A stretch of 64,000 nucleotides of DNA from Skermanella pratensis (GTDB taxonomy: Bacteria; Pseudomonadota; Alphaproteobacteria; Azospirillales; Azospirillaceae), in the NCBI RefSeq assembly GCF_008843145.1, contig NZ_CP030265.1:3898501-3962500 (forward strand), read 5' to 3'. Position 1 is the first letter of the stretch. The number at the start of each line of letters is the position of its first letter. This document shows positions 1-10,502 of this stretch, piece by piece. Both the position numbers and the translations under genes were made by a program. The notes under the pieces are model-generated. The model did not search any database. It had not been told where the DNA came from and worked only from the letters and a program-made list of their open reading frames with translations.

Positions 1-2
1 AG

Positions 3-1016
3 CTGCGCGACAACCCGCCCCGGCCGAGCGGGTCCGGCGCGCTGGAAGGCGTCGCCTCGGTCAATCCCTACGGCATGCAGCGGCATGTCTACGACAAGTC
101 GCGGCCGGAGAACCTGGCCTTCCTGCGCCGGCTGCGCGCCTTGATGGACCGCTATCCCGGCACCATGACCGTCGCCGAGGTGCATGACGACGACAGCACC
201 ATGAGGAGCGCCGAGTATGTCGGCTCCCCCGACCTGCTGCACACCGCCTACGGCTTCACGCTGCTGACCGAGCGGTTCGGCGCCGGGGTGATCCGGGGGG
301 CGCTGGAGTCCTTCGAGCGGCAGCCGGGCCGGGGCTGGCCGGCCTGGGCGTTCGGCAACCACGACGTGATCCGGCCGGTCACCCGCTGGGGCAAGGGAGA
401 GGGCGGCGATGGGTTCGCCAAGCTGCTGGTCGCCCTGCTCTGCTCGATCCGCGGCACCGCCTTCCTGTTCGAGGGGGAGGAGCTGGGCCTGCCGGAGGCC
501 GACGTGCCGTTTGACAAGATCCAGGACCCCTACGGCCTGCCGTTCTATCCCCGGTACAAGGGCCGCGACGGCTGCCGCACGCCGATGCCCTGGCGGCACG
601 ACCACCCGGCCGGCGGGTTCACCGACGGGACGGCGGAGCCCTGGCTTCCGGTACCGGAGGAGCATCTGCACCGCGCGGTGTCGGTGCAGGAGGGCGACCC
701 CGGCAGCGTGCTGAACTTCACCCGGGGCTTCCTGCGCTGGCGGCGGGAGCACCCGGCGCTGGTGACCGGGGACATCCGCTTCATCGACGCGCCGGAGCCG
801 GTGATCGCCTTCGTCCGGAGCGGCGGGGGCGAGGAGGTGCTGGCGGCCTTCAACCTGGGCGGGGAGCCGGCGGCACTGGAGGCGCCGGGCGGGGTGGAGG
901 CTCTGTCTGGGCATGGGCTTACCGGCACGCTGGACGGAAGGAATATCCGGCTGCCGGGCCACGGCGCCTTCCTGGGGCGTCTATCGGGGACTGACAATAA
1001 AACGACGGGAAGGTAA
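3..1016 (+). CDS. aglA: Alpha-glucosidase, GH13 family (5' end outside window)
   Basis: This is the C-terminal part of a glycoside hydrolase family 13 enzyme that hydrolyses alpha-glucosides such as maltose, sucrose or trehalose in the cytoplasm. The frame is open to the window edge, so the N-terminal half lies upstream. Visible family motifs are AEVHDDDS, carrying the likely catalytic acid Glu, and the later [11 protein letters not shown] block, whose His-Asp pair belongs to the conserved region IV of GH13. The C-terminal beta domain follows. The aglK ATPase gene starts 8 bases after the stop, which matches the rhizobial aglEFGAK alpha-glucoside operon order. The symbol rests on that context; an oligo-1,6-glucosidase or trehalulose-type enzyme is the alternative. 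Confidence 0.85.
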   Translation: MRDNPPRPSGSGALEGVASVNPYGMQRHVYDKSRPENLAFLRRLRALMDRYPGTMTVAEVHDDDSTMRSAEYVGSPDLLHTAYGFTLLTERFGAGVIRGALESFERQPGRGWPAWAFGNHDVIRPVTRWGKGEGGDGFAKLLVALLCSIRGTAFLFEGEELGLPEADVPFDKIQDPYGLPFYPRYKGRDGCRTPMPWRHDHPAGGFTDGTAEPWLPVPEEHLHRAVSVQEGDPGSVLNFTRGFLRWRREHPALVTGDIRFIDAPEPVIAFVRSGGGEEVLAAFNLGGEPAALEAPGGVEALSGHGLTGTLDGRNIRLPGHGAFLGRLSGTDNKTTGR

Positions 1017-1023
1017 TCCGCCA

Positions 1024-2169
<1,146 letters not shown>

Positions 2170-2271
2170 TGGGATTGTGTACCCCGGGGGTATGTACGCG
2201 AATGTCATCATCCGTCAGAGCCGGGTGACGGCAGGAAGCGGCGGCGGTGCGGCTCGTGCCGGGTCCCGGGG

Positions 2272-2291
2272 TGTCATCGAATGTCATCATC
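2272..2291 (+). repeat. Tandem 10-bp TGTCATC motif, copy 1
   Basis: Two head-to-tail units, TGTCATCGAA and TGTCATCATC, lie one helical turn apart. Similar pairs occur at 38447-38466 and 38537-38556, also in gene-free DNA. The role is unknown. Confidence 0.5.
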
Positions 2292-2373
2292 GTCGCTCCA
2301 TGACTGCTGCCACCCCGGCTTTATAGCATAATTTTCCTATTTATGGAACCTGCCTCCCGATCCGGAGCGGTGG

Positions 2374-2383
2374 CTGACTTGTG
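2374..2383 (+). repeat. IS target-site duplication, left copy
   Basis: CTGACTTGTG is repeated exactly at 3637-3646 on the other side of the element. A length of 10 bp fits the ISAs1 family. Confidence 0.85.
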
Positions 2384-3636
2384 CAGGGCAATCGCTTGAA
2401 GGGCTGTCATTGTAGGATTCCCTGGATTGTCGGGATGTGATTCAAAGGAATCTCCTTGAGGAGGAGGTTTCGATGGCGGTTACGGCGGCGGGGACCGGGT
2501 TGCTGGCGCACTTCAGTGCGCTGGAGGACCCGCGGCAGAGTGGCAAGGTTTTGTACCCTCTGCCGGAGATCCTTCTGGTCGTGCTATGCGGAACGCTGAG
2601 CGGGTGCGACAACTTTGTCGAGATGGCGCTCTGGGGACGCGAGCACCTGAGCTTTCTGCGCAGCTTTGAGCCGTTTGCGCGCGGCATCGCCAGCCACGAC
2701 ACCCTCAACGACGTCGTCCGGGCGCTTGATCCGGCCCTGTTCGAGGATTGTTTCGTCAGCTGGATCAACAGCTTGCGCGGTGCGGCGGGAGCCGAGGAGA
2801 TCGCCGTGCCGGAGACGATCGCGATCGATGGCAAGACCATGCGGCGCAGCGGCAGCCGGCGGGGTGCCGGACCGCTGCATCTGGTCTCGGCCTGGGCGTG
2901 TGGCCAGCGTCTGGTGCTGGCCCAGGAAGCGGTGACCGGCAAGTCCAACGAGATCACCGCGATCCCGCGCCTGCTCGACCAACTGGTGCTCAAGGGCGCC
3001 CTGGTGACGATCGACGCCATGGGCTGCCAGCGCGCCATCGCCGAGCAGATCGTTGAAGCCGAGGCCGATTACGTGCTGGCGATCAAAGGCAACCAGAAAT
3101 CCCTGTATGGCTCGATCCAGCGCGCCATCGCCGAGGGCGGGCCGAGGACGGCTTCGGCCTCGACATGGTGCGGACCGAAGACGCCGATCACGGGCGGAAC
3201 GAGGTGCGCCGGCACTTCATCCTGCACGACGTCAGCACACTCAACCGGCGCCACGCCTGGCCGGGATTGGGCGCGGTCGGCATGGTCGAGGCCGAGGTCG
3301 AGCGCGACGGCAAGACCACCGTCACCCGGCGCTGCTTCCTGTGCTCCCGACCGATGAGCGCTGCTGAGTTCGCCGCCGTAGTCCGCTCCCATTGGCAAAT
3401 CGAGAATTCGCTGCATTGGGTGCTCGATGTCGTCTTCCGCGACGACCATGCCCGCGTCCGCAAAGGCTATGGCGCTAGGAACATGGGCCTGATCAAGCGT
3501 ATTGCCGTCAACCTGCTGAAATCCGCCACAGATAAAAACAGCCTCAAGGTCCGTCGAAAAAAAGCTTCCTGGTCAACCGGTTACCTCCACTCCCTCATAA
3601 TTGGAACTGCCTGAGCGCCTTCAAGCGATTCCCCTG
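2384..3636 (+). mobile_element. ISAs1-like insertion sequence, both ends present
   Basis: This 1253-bp element is bounded by 19-bp imperfect inverted repeats, at 2384-2402 and 3618-3636 (CAGGG-C/G-AATCGCTTGAAGG, one mismatch). It is flanked by a perfect 10-bp direct repeat, CTGACTTGTG, at 2374-2383 and 3637-3646, which is the target-site duplication. Its single gene encodes an ISAs1/H-repeat type DDE transposase. An intact duplication points to a fairly recent insertion. The transposase is broken by one frameshift, so the element is probably not autonomous unless the shift is a sequencing error. Confidence 0.9.
2473..3614 (+). pseudogene. ISAs1 family transposase, single frameshift
   Basis: This is the DDE transposase of the surrounding element. 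The start at 2473 (MAVTAAGTG) sits behind a very strong GAGGAGGAGG ribosome site. The first frame carries the N-terminal ISAs1 domain (FSALEDPRQ, then HDTLNDVV) and the catalytic region with ETIAIDGKTMRRS and LVTIDAMGCQ. At about 3137 the homology moves to a second frame, beginning near AEDGFGLDMVRT. That frame contains the last acidic motif region (RSHWQIENSLHWVLDVVF) and the normal C-terminus to 3614. One extra G in the GGG run near 3138-3140 would restore a protein of about 380 residues, the usual family length. This family is not known for programmed frameshifting, so decay or a base-call error is more likely. Confidence 0.85.
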
Positions 3637-3646
3637 CTGACTTGTG
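3637..3646 (+). repeat. IS target-site duplication, right copy
   Basis: This is an exact copy of CTGACTTGTG at 2374-2383, directly after the right terminal inverted repeat. Confidence 0.85.
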
Positions 3647-3758
3647 ATGTTCCTGTCGAACCCGAAGCGTATGTAAGTATTCAGCGCCATTTCTGCTTAT
3701 CTATATGAATAAATCCAGTTCGTAGCAGAAAACAGGGCTACGGATCAGCACCTGATGC

Positions 3759-3789
3759 AGGTCGGGTAAAGCGAAGCGGCACCCGACCT
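3759..3789. repeat. REP-like palindrome AGGTCGGGT...ACCCGACCT
   Basis: Perfect 9-bp arms flank a 13-bp loop. It could fold as a hairpin, lies in gene-free DNA just after the IS, and may end transcription from either side. Confidence 0.5.
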
Positions 3790-3827
3790 ACGCATCTTCT
3801 TGGAAAATGTCGATTCATGATGGTGTG

Positions 3828-3907
3828 CCGTAGGCCGACTTTCCGCATCGACGCTCCGGCCTGGTGTCGGCGTCGGCCTTCGGCCTTCGGCCAAGGCCGA
3901 CCTACGG
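3828..3907. repeat. REP-like imperfect palindrome (CCGTAGGCCGACTT / AAGGCCGACCTACGG)
   Basis: The arms at 3828-3841 and 3893-3907 are inverted copies with few mismatches. The middle contains a run of GGCCTTC units. The arm core GTAGGTCGG is shared with the palindrome at 3759-3789, so the two belong to one repeat family. Confidence 0.45.
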
Positions 3908-4038
3908 TGAATGGCGATAGAAGAGTTCCGGGAGGGACTTGCGCCTACCCAAGGCGGAGCGGATCTCAGGACCCATCCTGGGGCACCGCCTTCAGAGCCG
4001 CCCCGGATTCGCCCGGTGCGTTTTCTCGCCGTTTCCTG

Positions 4039-4248
4039 GTGACCGTTGCCGCGGGAGCTTCGGCCTTCGCGGCGGCCGGACTGTACGGGATTATTCCGCT
4101 GCTGAAGATTTCGCTTTGGCACATGGACGCGCGGATCGGGCCGGTGACCGTGGCCTATGAGACCATCGTCGTCGGGGCGCTGGTCCTGGTCGGCGTCGGG
4201 CTGTCGTGCTGCGTTCTGCCCCGGCGGAGGCGGGAGGGCGAAGCGTAG
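4039..4248 (+). CDS. Possible small two-segment membrane protein or remnant
   Basis: The frame ending at 4248 encodes about 70 residues with two hydrophobic stretches (VTVAAGASAFAAAGLYGII and IVVGALVLVGVGLSCCVL) and a basic tail (PRRRREGEA), which looks like an inner-membrane protein. There is no ATG or ribosome site near the start. GTG at 4039 is the only nearby start codon, and the preceding residues look non-genic. It may be the 3' end of a degraded gene. No family was recognised. Confidence 0.3.
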   Translation: MTVAAGASAFAAAGLYGIIPLLKISLWHMDARIGPVTVAYETIVVGALVLVGVGLSCCVLPRRRREGEA

Positions 4249-4270
4249 GCGCTGGCATGAGCTCCTTTCA

Positions 4271-4447
4271 TCGTCATGACCGGACTTGATCCGGTCATCC
4301 ACGCGCGAATTTCCCCCCGCCGGTTTGCGCGTGGATGCGCGGGTCAAGCCCGCGCATGAAGGGAAAAGGGGTTCGCAGAAGGAGAACAATTCCCAGCACC
4401 GCGATCGTGGTGCCCAGCAGCCGCGGATCAAGTCCGCGCATGATGAG
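4271..4447. repeat. Cluster of three GTCATG-CCGG-TTGA intergenic repeats
   Basis: Copies lie at 4272-4300 (CGTCATGACCGGACTTGATC and on), 4331-4360 (GCGGGTCAAGCCCGCGCATG) and 4420-4447 (GCGGATCAAGTCCGCGCATG). Each is a small palindrome around GG-TCAAG-CC. The same family recurs at 38648-38828. Such units are common in alphaproteobacterial spacers. Confidence 0.6.
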
Positions 4448-4633
4448 ATGTAGACAGGACTCACCCGCGCGAACTCGTCCCGATTTCATCGTAGACACCA
4501 TTCCCAGACCGAGCCTTCCCAACGATTGATCCCGGCGGGCGGCTGGGCTATGCGGGAGCATCGCGTATCAGGAGCTTGGAGCACCGTGCAAGACCCGTCA
4601 CCGCAGGACGAAACCCCGGGCGAACCGCTGGGC

Positions 4634-5532
4634 ATGACCGGATACCTGGCGCCCGAGGGGTTCGTGGACGACCTGATCGCCGAGCTGGGGACGTCGCCGA
4701 GGTGCATGACCGGCTGGTCTTCGCGCCCGGCCCGGCGCGGCCGGTGAGCTGGGTGGAGAATGTCTGGTACGACCCGGTGCGGCTGCCGGTCGCGTCGATC
4801 AAGTCGGCGGCGCGGGAGCTGCGGAGCATCCAGCGGAACTGGGCGCTGTGGCCCGGACTGCATAACGGGCGGGCCAAGCTGATCCAGGAACAGCTTCCCC
4901 ATGTCTCGGCCAAGCCGCTGGTCTTCCCCTCCCCGGCCCCGACGGCGCCGTTGGGGTCCTGGATGATGGAAAGCGAGAAGTCGCTGATCGCGTCGGCACG
5001 CTGCTCCAGCCCGTTCCGCCACGGCGAGGTGGAGTTCGTGGAGAACCGGACCGTGCCGCCGACGCGGGCCTATCTGAAGCTTTGGGAAGCGCTGACCCTG
5101 GCCGGCCACATGCCTGGCCCGGGGTCGCTGGCGATGGACCTGGGGTCCTGCCCCGGCGGCTGGACCTGGGTCCTGCACGAGCTGGGCGCCCGGGTCATCA
5201 GCGTGGACAAGGCGCCGCTGGCGCCCCATATCGCGGCGCTGCCGCGGGTCGATTATCGCCGGGAGAGCGCCTTCGGCCTGATCCCGTCCGACATCGGGCC
5301 GGTGGACTGGCTATGCTCCGACGTGATCTGCTATCCGGAGCGGCTGCTCCGGCTGGTCCGCGAGTGGGTGGACAGCGGCCTGTGCCGCAACTTCATCTGC
5401 ACCATCAAGTTCCAGGGGCCGACCGACCATGCCGCGACACGCGAGTTCGCGTCGATCCCGGGCAGCCGCGTCGTCCACCTGCATCACAACAAGCACGAGC
5501 TGACCTGGATGCTGGTGAACCCCGGAACCTGA
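4634..5532 (+). CDS. RlmM-like SAM-dependent rRNA methyltransferase, single frameshift
   Basis: This resembles the RlmM/YgdE and FtsJ-type ribose methyltransferases that modify 23S rRNA. It starts at 4634 (MTGYLAPEGFVDDLIAELG), a typical N-terminus for the alphaproteobacterial members. At 4688-4691 the frame changes and the protein continues as DVAEVHDRLVFAPG through the methyltransferase fold: SAM-binding MDLGSCPGGWTWVL, then DWLCSDVICYPERL with the catalytic Asp, then FICTIKFQG with the catalytic Lys. A five-G run in place of the present four would join the two frames. The length, about 299 residues after correction, suits the family. It is either a base-call error or a disrupted gene. Confidence 0.8.
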
Positions 5533-5544
5533 CCGGATCGCCGG

Positions 5545-5769
5545 TCAGTGCATGACGCCGTCCCACACCCATTCCGCCACGGTCAGTTCGGCCTGCCGGG
5601 GCATGGTGCCGGGGTGATGGTAGCGGTAGACCGCCAGCGCCGCCTCGAAGGCGTAGCGTTCCGGCTGGCCGCAGCGGCGCAGCTCGCTGTAGGCGCGCTG
5701 GACGGCGGGGCGGCAGCAGGACGACTGGTCGCCGCAGACCGACAGCTTCTTGGAGGGGTTTTCGCTCAT
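5545..5769 (-). CDS. Conserved hypothetical small protein (74 aa)
   Basis: A 74-residue soluble protein beginning MSENPSKKLSVCGDQSSCCRPAVQ. It has a Cys-rich N-terminus (C, then CC five residues later), another Cys in LRRCGQPERYAFEAA, and the ending AEWVWDGVMH. The start at 5769 lies 34 bases after the stop of the Fur-type gene on the same strand, so the two are probably co-transcribed. The cysteines and the regulator next door suggest a metal or redox link, but this is inference only. I do not recognise the family. Codon use is like its neighbours, and the clean frame with alternating charged and hydrophobic residues supports a real gene. Confidence 0.65.
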   Translation of the reverse strand: MSENPSKKLSVCGDQSSCCRPAVQRAYSELRRCGQPERYAFEAALAVYRYHHPGTMPRQAELTVAEWVWDGVMH

Positions 5770-5803
5770 CGCTCGCTCCGCCGGGTTGGGGTCTGGGCCC
5801 TGG

Positions 5804-6265
5804 TCATTTCGCGCTGTGCCGCGCGGAGCCTTCCAGCGGCACGCCGTAGAGTTCGAGCCGGTGGCCGAGGAGCTTGTACCCCAGATCCCTGGCGATACGC
5901 TGCTTGATGGCTTCCAGCTCGTCGCTATTGAACTCGATCACCTCGCCCGACTGGACGTCGATCAGGTGATGGTGGTGCTCGTCGCGCGCCTCCTCGAAGC
6001 GGGCGCGCCCGTCGCCGAAGTCCAGCCGCTCGATGACGCCGGTCTCCTCCAGCAGCCGCACGGTCCGGTAGACCGTGGCGATGCTGATCTTGTCGTCGAT
6101 GTCCGCAGCCCTCTTGAAGACCTGCTCGACGTCGGGATGGTCCGTCGCGGCCGACAGCACGCGCGAGATGACGCGCCGCTGCTCGGTCATCTTCAGTCCC
6201 TTCTCGACGCAAATCTGCTCCAGTCGCGACAGCATGTGGGCTTCGTCCTTCGGGGCTTTCGTCAT
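5804..6265 (-). CDS. Fur family transcriptional regulator (Fur/Mur type without CxxC)
   Basis: A metal-responsive repressor of 153 residues. The start at 6265 (MTKAPKDEAHML) is chosen over an upstream ATG because it matches the usual Fur N-terminus. The winged helix spans residues 10-85 and includes MTEQRRVISRVL and the recognition region SIATVYRTVRLLEETGVI. The dimerisation domain has the His-rich metal site DEHHHHLIDVQSGEVIEF and RIARDLGYKLLGHRLELYGVPL. The two CxxC structural-zinc motifs of E. coli Fur and of Zur are absent, as in alphaproteobacterial Fur/Mur proteins that answer to manganese or iron. The exact metal cannot be decided from sequence. The 74-residue protein follows in the same likely operon. 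Confidence 0.85.
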   Translation of the reverse strand: MTKAPKDEAHMLSRLEQICVEKGLKMTEQRRVISRVLSAATDHPDVEQVFKRAADIDDKISIATVYRTVRLLEETGVIERLDFGDGRARFEEARDEHHHHLIDVQSGEVIEFNSDELEAIKQRIARDLGYKLLGHRLELYGVPLEGSARHSAK

Positions 6266-6424
6266 GATCCATCCATGCCGCAACACGGCCCGGCCACCAA
6301 GGAACGGTAGGCCGGGACATGGCTGAAATCATAGGCCCAGATCGCGGCGGCGCGCCAGTCCATGCACCCATGGTTGCCCGTGCGACCGATTCCCGCACCG
6401 CACCATAGGCTGCGCCTCCTCCGG

Positions 6425-7291
6425 TCAGCCGAACAGGGCGTCGATCGCGGACTGGTTCAACGGATGGGGCGGCTCCTCCCCCCCGGGGTCGGCGGCGACG
6501 GCGGGAGGGCTCTTCCGAACCGGGGCCGGGGGGAGGTCGGGAGGTCCGCCCAAGGCGGCGGCGACCGCGGGGGGAGCCGTCGCCAGGCCGGACATCAGGT
6601 CGTCCACCTCGTTCTGGCGGATGCCGTCCAGGGAGGGGCCGTGGAGCAGATGGGCGTCCGGCCTGGTGTCCACCGGGTCGCGCGGCATATCCTCCGCCCT
6701 GATGTTGTCCACGCCCCAGATGGCGATCATCGATCCGATGCGCTGCTCGATGTAGCGCAGGACGTTGATGACCTTGGTCGTCCGCTGGCCGGTCAGGTCC
6801 TGGAACGAGCAGGCGGTGAAGATCTCCATCACCTCGCCTTCGATCATCGAATGCAGTTCCGCGGCTTCGCCCCCGTCCCGCAGCTTGCCGATCATGTCGA
6901 GGATGCGCTCGGCCGAGGTCAGGATGTCCGACGAGGCGCGCTCGGTCGAGACGATGATGGCGTCCAGCTCGTTGGTGGCCGTGGAGAAGCGGTCGCTGCC
7001 GTCCTCGGTCGGCCGCAGGGCCGCGATCTCCCGCCGGGCGTGGGAGATCGTGGCGCTCATGTCCTGCAGTTCGTGCCGCAGGACCTGGACGCGGTTGACC
7101 ATGTTGTTGGCGTCCGCCTGCTGCTTCCAGAGATCGCGCAGGTCGGCGACCAGCGACCTCACCTCCTCCGCGACGCCGGTCTGGGCGCGCCGGGTGTGCT
7201 CGCGCAGGAACAGTCGGCCCCGCGGCGTCCGCGAAATGAACTCCTCGATCTGCTGGAAATCGCCCTCGGGCAGATGCCCACCTTCAGTCAT
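6425..7291 (-). CDS. cheZ: Protein phosphatase CheZ
   Basis: A 288-residue CheZ, the phosphatase that removes the phosphoryl group from CheY and so resets flagellar signalling. The start at 7291 (MTEGGHLPEGDFQQIEEFI) gives a normal N-terminus. The central part is a long helical hairpin. The catalytic region reads IFTACSFQDLTGQRTTKVINVL, where Asp and Gln of FQDLTGQ match the CheZ active site. After a Pro/Ala-rich linker the last residues, NQSAIDALFG, form the CheY-docking tail. No other chemotaxis gene is adjacent, so it stands apart from the main che operon. Confidence 0.9.
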   Translation of the reverse strand: MTEGGHLPEGDFQQIEEFISRTPRGRLFLREHTRRAQTGVAEEVRSLVADLRDLWKQQADANNMVNRVQVLRHELQDMSATISHARREIAALRPTEDGSDRFSTATNELDAIIVSTERASSDILTSAERILDMIGKLRDGGEAAELHSMIEGEVMEIFTACSFQDLTGQRTTKVINVLRYIEQRIGSMIAIWGVDNIRAEDMPRDPVDTRPDAHLLHGPSLDGIRQNEVDDLMSGLATAPPAVAAALGGPPDLPPAPVRKSPPAVAADPGGEEPPHPLNQSAIDALFG

Positions 7292-7564
7292 GACCACCCT
7301 CCAGGCCCTTCGACCACATCCGCAGCCGGTCGAACAGGTCAGTTCATATAGCTGGCGCCCGAAGAGGTAATCAATATTCTCCAGGGCGTCGCAAGTGGAA
7401 ATCTTCCTGGTCCGCGTGTGAAGAGGGCCTTTCAGCATAGGCATCGGCCACAGGTCCGGCCGGGTGGGCGGATGGATGCACACCTGTTTGTGTCACAGTT
7501 TCAGCGTTTTTTAATAGACCACTACTAGGTTGTTGCACCATACGCTGCATGTGGGGTTCGACGG

Positions 7565-9853
7565 GTGCTGGAACTGGATCTGAGAGTGGAGCGCCAGAGC
7601 GCCGCTCTGGGGGCGCTCGCGCGGCATGACTGCTTCGTCCGCGCCGACCTGGCCGTCTGCCTGCGCCGGATCAACTGCGTCGCGGTCGAGACGCTGGAAG
7701 TCGCCCGGTCGAGCATCTGGCTGCTGAACGAGGACGGCACGGCCCTGGTCTGCGCCGACCATTACGACGTATCGAGCGCAGCGGACAACAACGGACAGAT
7801 CCTGGAGCGGGCCGACTATCCCAATTACTTCCGGTCGATCCTCCAGGACCGCGTCATCGCCGCCACCGATGCCCAGACCGACCCCCGGACCTGCGAGTTC
7901 ACGGAGTCCTACCTCATCCCGCTGGGCATCGCCTCGATGCTCGACGCGCCGATCCTGTTCGGCGGGCGCATCGTGGGCGTGCTGTGCGTCGAGCATATCG
8001 GCCTGCCGCGCTGCTGGCCGCGCGACGAGCAGGTCTTCACCGCCTCCCTCGGGGACTTCGTGGCCATGGCCCTCGCCGCCGAGGAGCGGAACCGTGCCGA
8101 ATCGGCCCTGCGCCGGGCCGAGGAACGCTATCGCAGCATCTTCGAGAATGCGATCGAAGGGCTTTTCCAGATGTGCCCGGACGGCCGCTTCACCGACGTC
8201 AACCCGGCCATGGCCCGCATGCTGGGCTTCGCCGACGCCGCCGGCTTCCTGGCCGCGCGCGGGCCGGTCGGAACGCCGCTCTTCGTCGATCCCGGCCGCC
8301 GCGCGGAGCTGATGCGGCTGGTCGACGCCCAGGACCGGGTGGTCGGCTTCGAGGCGGAACTGTACCGCCGCGACGGCCCGGTGATCTGGGGCGGCTTCAG
8401 CATCCGGACGGTGCGCGGCGCCGACGGCCGGGTCCTGCGCCTGGAAGGATCGCTGGAGGACGTGACCCTGCGCCGCCGGGCCGAGGACCAGCTCGCCCAC
8501 GTGGCTCTCCATGACGGGCTGACCAACCTGCCCAACCGCGCCCTGTTCATGGACCGCCTGACGCAGAGCCTGGCCCGCGCCCGGCTTTCGAGGATCGGCA
8601 CGGCGGCGGTCATGCTGCTCGACATGGACCGGTTCAGCCTGATCAACGACAGCCTGGGCCACGCGGCCGGCGACCGGCTGCTGATCGACCTGACGTGCCG
8701 GCTGACCGCGTGCATGCGTCCGGGGGATACCCTGGCCAGACTGGCCGGGGACGAGTTCGCCGTGCTGGCGGAGGGGCTGGCCGACCGGGACGCCGCGCTG
8801 GACCTGGCCGAAACCCTGAGGTCATGCGTGGCCGGGCCGTTCGTCGTGGCGGCCGACCAGGAGCTTTTCGCCTCCGCCAGCGCCGGCGTCGTCTTCGACG
8901 TCGGCGGAGTCCAGGGGCCGGAAGACATGCTGAGGCACGCGGGCACGGCGCTGCACCAGGCCAAGGCGCAGGGGCGCGCCCGCTGCCTCGCCTTCACCGA
9001 CGACATGCGGACGGAGCCGCTGCTGACCCTGAAGCTCCAGAGCGACATGCGGCGCGCGATCGAGCGCGACGAATTCCTGCTCTACTACCAGCCGATCCTG
9101 TCCCTGCCGGACCGCCGGCTGACCGGTTTCGAGGCCCTGATCCGCTGGAACCATGCCCAGAGGGGGCTCATCCCGCCGGCGACCTTCATCCCCATCGCGG
9201 AGGAGAACGGCCTGATGACCGACCTGGGCGACTGGGTCACCACCGCGGCCTGCCGGCAGATGCGCATCTGGCAGGACCGCGTCGGCGCACCGGTGCCGCT
9301 GTCGCTCAGCATCAACATGGCGCCGACCCAGCTCATCCATCCCGACGCCTTCGCGCTGCTCGACCGCGCCGTCGCGGCGAGCGGCATCGATGTCCGCAGG
9401 ATGAAGCTGGAAGTCACCGAGACGGCGCTCGCCGGCGACGCCGAGTTGCTCCCGCAGCGGCTGCGGGCGCTGAGGGAGCGGGGATTCCAGATCCTGATCG
9501 ACGATTTCGGAACCGGCTACTCGTCGCTGAGCCGTCTTCACCGGTTCCCGATCGACGGGCTCAAAATCGACCAGAGCTTCGTCAAGCCGATGCTCTACGA
9601 TCCCGACAGCGCGGCCATCGTGCGGACCATCGTGGCGCTCGGCAAGGCGCTGGACCTGGACCTGTTCGCCGAAGGCGTGGAGGACGAGGGATCGGCGGCT
9701 GAACTGGGGCGCATGCAGTGCGACTTCGCCCAGGGCTACCTGTTCGCCCGGCCGCTGCCGGTCGAGGCCGCCGATGCCCTGGTGGACGAACTGGCCGGGG
9801 TACCGGCCGGGCGGTCGGCCGACCATCCGGTCCGGGCGCTCAGCCCAGCTTGA
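7565..9853 (+). CDS. GAF-PAS-GGDEF-EAL cyclic-di-GMP signalling protein
   Basis: A 762-residue soluble protein that likely makes and/or degrades cyclic di-GMP. Domains in order: GAF (about 20-165), PAS (about 185-300), GGDEF (about 315-470), EAL (about 490-740). The diguanylate cyclase site reads [10 protein letters not shown], an AGDEF variant. The EAL domain looks complete, with [40 protein letters not shown] and EGVED. There is no membrane segment, so it senses a cytoplasmic signal through GAF and PAS. A GTG start at 7565 is used; no upstream ATG fits. The 3' end overlaps the convergent ybjQ-like gene by 14 bases. Confidence 0.9.
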   Translation: MLELDLRVERQSAALGALARHDCFVRADLAVCLRRINCVAVETLEVARSSIWLLNEDGTALVCADHYDVSSAADNNGQILERADYPNYFRSILQDRVIAATDAQTDPRTCEFTESYLIPLGIASMLDAPILFGGRIVGVLCVEHIGLPRCWPRDEQVFTASLGDFVAMALAAEERNRAESALRRAEERYRSIFENAIEGLFQMCPDGRFTDVNPAMARMLGFADAAGFLAARGPVGTPLFVDPGRRAELMRLVDAQDRVVGFEAELYRRDGPVIWGGFSIRTVRGADGRVLRLEGSLEDVTLRRRAEDQLAHVALHDGLTNLPNRALFMDRLTQSLARARLSRIGTAAVMLLDMDRFSLINDSLGHAAGDRLLIDLTCRLTACMRPGDTLARLAGDEFAVLAEGLADRDAALDLAETLRSCVAGPFVVAADQELFASASAGVVFDVGGVQGPEDMLRHAGTALHQAKAQGRARCLAFTDDMRTEPLLTLKLQSDMRRAIERDEFLLYYQPILSLPDRRLTGFEALIRWNHAQRGLIPPATFIPIAEENGLMTDLGDWVTTAACRQMRIWQDRVGAPVPLSLSINMAPTQLIHPDAFALLDRAVAASGIDVRRMKLEVTETALAGDAELLPQRLRALRERGFQILIDDFGTGYSSLSRLHRFPIDGLKIDQSFVKPMLYDPDSAAIVRTIVALGKALDLDLFAEGVEDEGSAAELGRMQCDFAQGYLFARPLPVEAADALVDELAGVPAGRSADHPVRALSPA

Positions 9854-10160
9854 CCGCCGTGCCGTTGATGCTGACCATCAGCATCCCGTTTTCCTTGCCG
9901 AGCACCTCGTAGTCGAGGTCCACCGCGACCACCGCGTCGGCACCCAGGCGCTTGGCGGCATCCCGAAGGTCCGCCATGGCATGTTCGCGCGCGTCCTTGA
10001 GGGCATTCTGGTAGCCTCCGGACCGGCCGCCGACGATGTCGCGGATGCCCGCGAAGAAATCCCGGAAGACGTTGACGCCGATGATCGCCTCGCCCGTGAC
10101 GACGCCCAGGTAGTCGACGACGCGGCGGCCCTCGACCTGATCGGTAGTGGTAATGATCAT
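9840..10160 (-). CDS. YbjQ family (UPF0145) putative heavy-metal-binding protein
   Basis: A 106-residue protein that starts [21 protein letters not shown] and ends [11 protein letters not shown], matching the YbjQ/UPF0145 family over its full length. Members form pentamers and are often labelled heavy-metal-binding from structural resemblance, but their role is unsettled. The internal motif [23 protein letters not shown] is characteristic. It converges on and overlaps the end of the GGDEF-EAL gene. Nothing nearby indicates a shared pathway. Confidence 0.85.
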   Translation of the reverse strand: MIITTTDQVEGRRVVDYLGVVTGEAIIGVNVFRDFFAGIRDIVGGRSGGYQNALKDAREHAMADLRDAAKRLGADAVVAVDLDYEVLGKENGMLMVSINGTAVKLG

Positions 10161-10502
10161 CGTGACTTCCTCCGCATTTCCATGTGAACAGCCCCTGACA
10201 TGGCCGGCGCCGTCAAAGGATCAAGGGCATTCAGCGCAACACCCTGCCGGCAAGAAAAGATCCGGAAGTCCTCATTGGGCGAGACATTTTGACGCTGCGT
10301 CAGCACTCCGGCTACCCCGATCGCAGCAACTGGGTACAAATTCCAATATCCCTAGAAAAGTTGTGGTTTGGCGCCGCATCTCGGCTGGGGACGTCGAGGA
10401 TTACGGCACCCGGTCAGGAGTTCCGACCGGGGTACCGGGCTCGGCCGCGGGAAGCGGCCGTCGCCTCGCCGCAGATGTGCCCAACGGAGGAGACCCATTC
10501 TC
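10161..10502. other. Spacer between ybjQ-like gene and TetR gene
   Basis: A 342-base divergent spacer. It has an AT-rich patch at about 10340-10372 that could hold the tetR promoter, and GC-rich short inverted repeats near 10430-10465. No gene was seen. Confidence 0.4.

Larger units (their letters stand above)
2170..2383. other. Spacer downstream of aglK
   Basis: No gene is seen between aglK and the insertion sequence. The stretch holds a tandem pair of 10-base units at 2272-2291 (TGTCATCGAA, TGTCATCATC), which recurs elsewhere in the window. An AT-rich patch lies around 2320-2345, and the left copy of the IS target duplication ends the stretch. Confidence 0.5.
3647..4633. other. Repeat-rich spacer between the IS and the methyltransferase
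   Basis: Nearly 1 kb without a well-supported gene. It carries two palindromic REP-like elements (3759-3789, 3828-3907), three copies of the GTCATG-type alphaproteobacterial intergenic repeat (4271-4447) and a possible remnant of a small membrane protein (4039-4248). Confidence 0.5.

Noticed and set aside
3745-4464. 239-codon minus-strand frame in the 3.6-4.6 kb spacer
   Set aside because: It runs through REP-like and GTCATG repeats and its sequence mirrors the repeat units. No ribosome site or domain was seen.
7559-7740. Alternative ATG starts for the GAF-PAS-GGDEF-EAL gene
   Set aside because: The later in-frame ATGs lie within or beyond the GAF domain; GTG at 7565 is the only start that keeps the domain whole.
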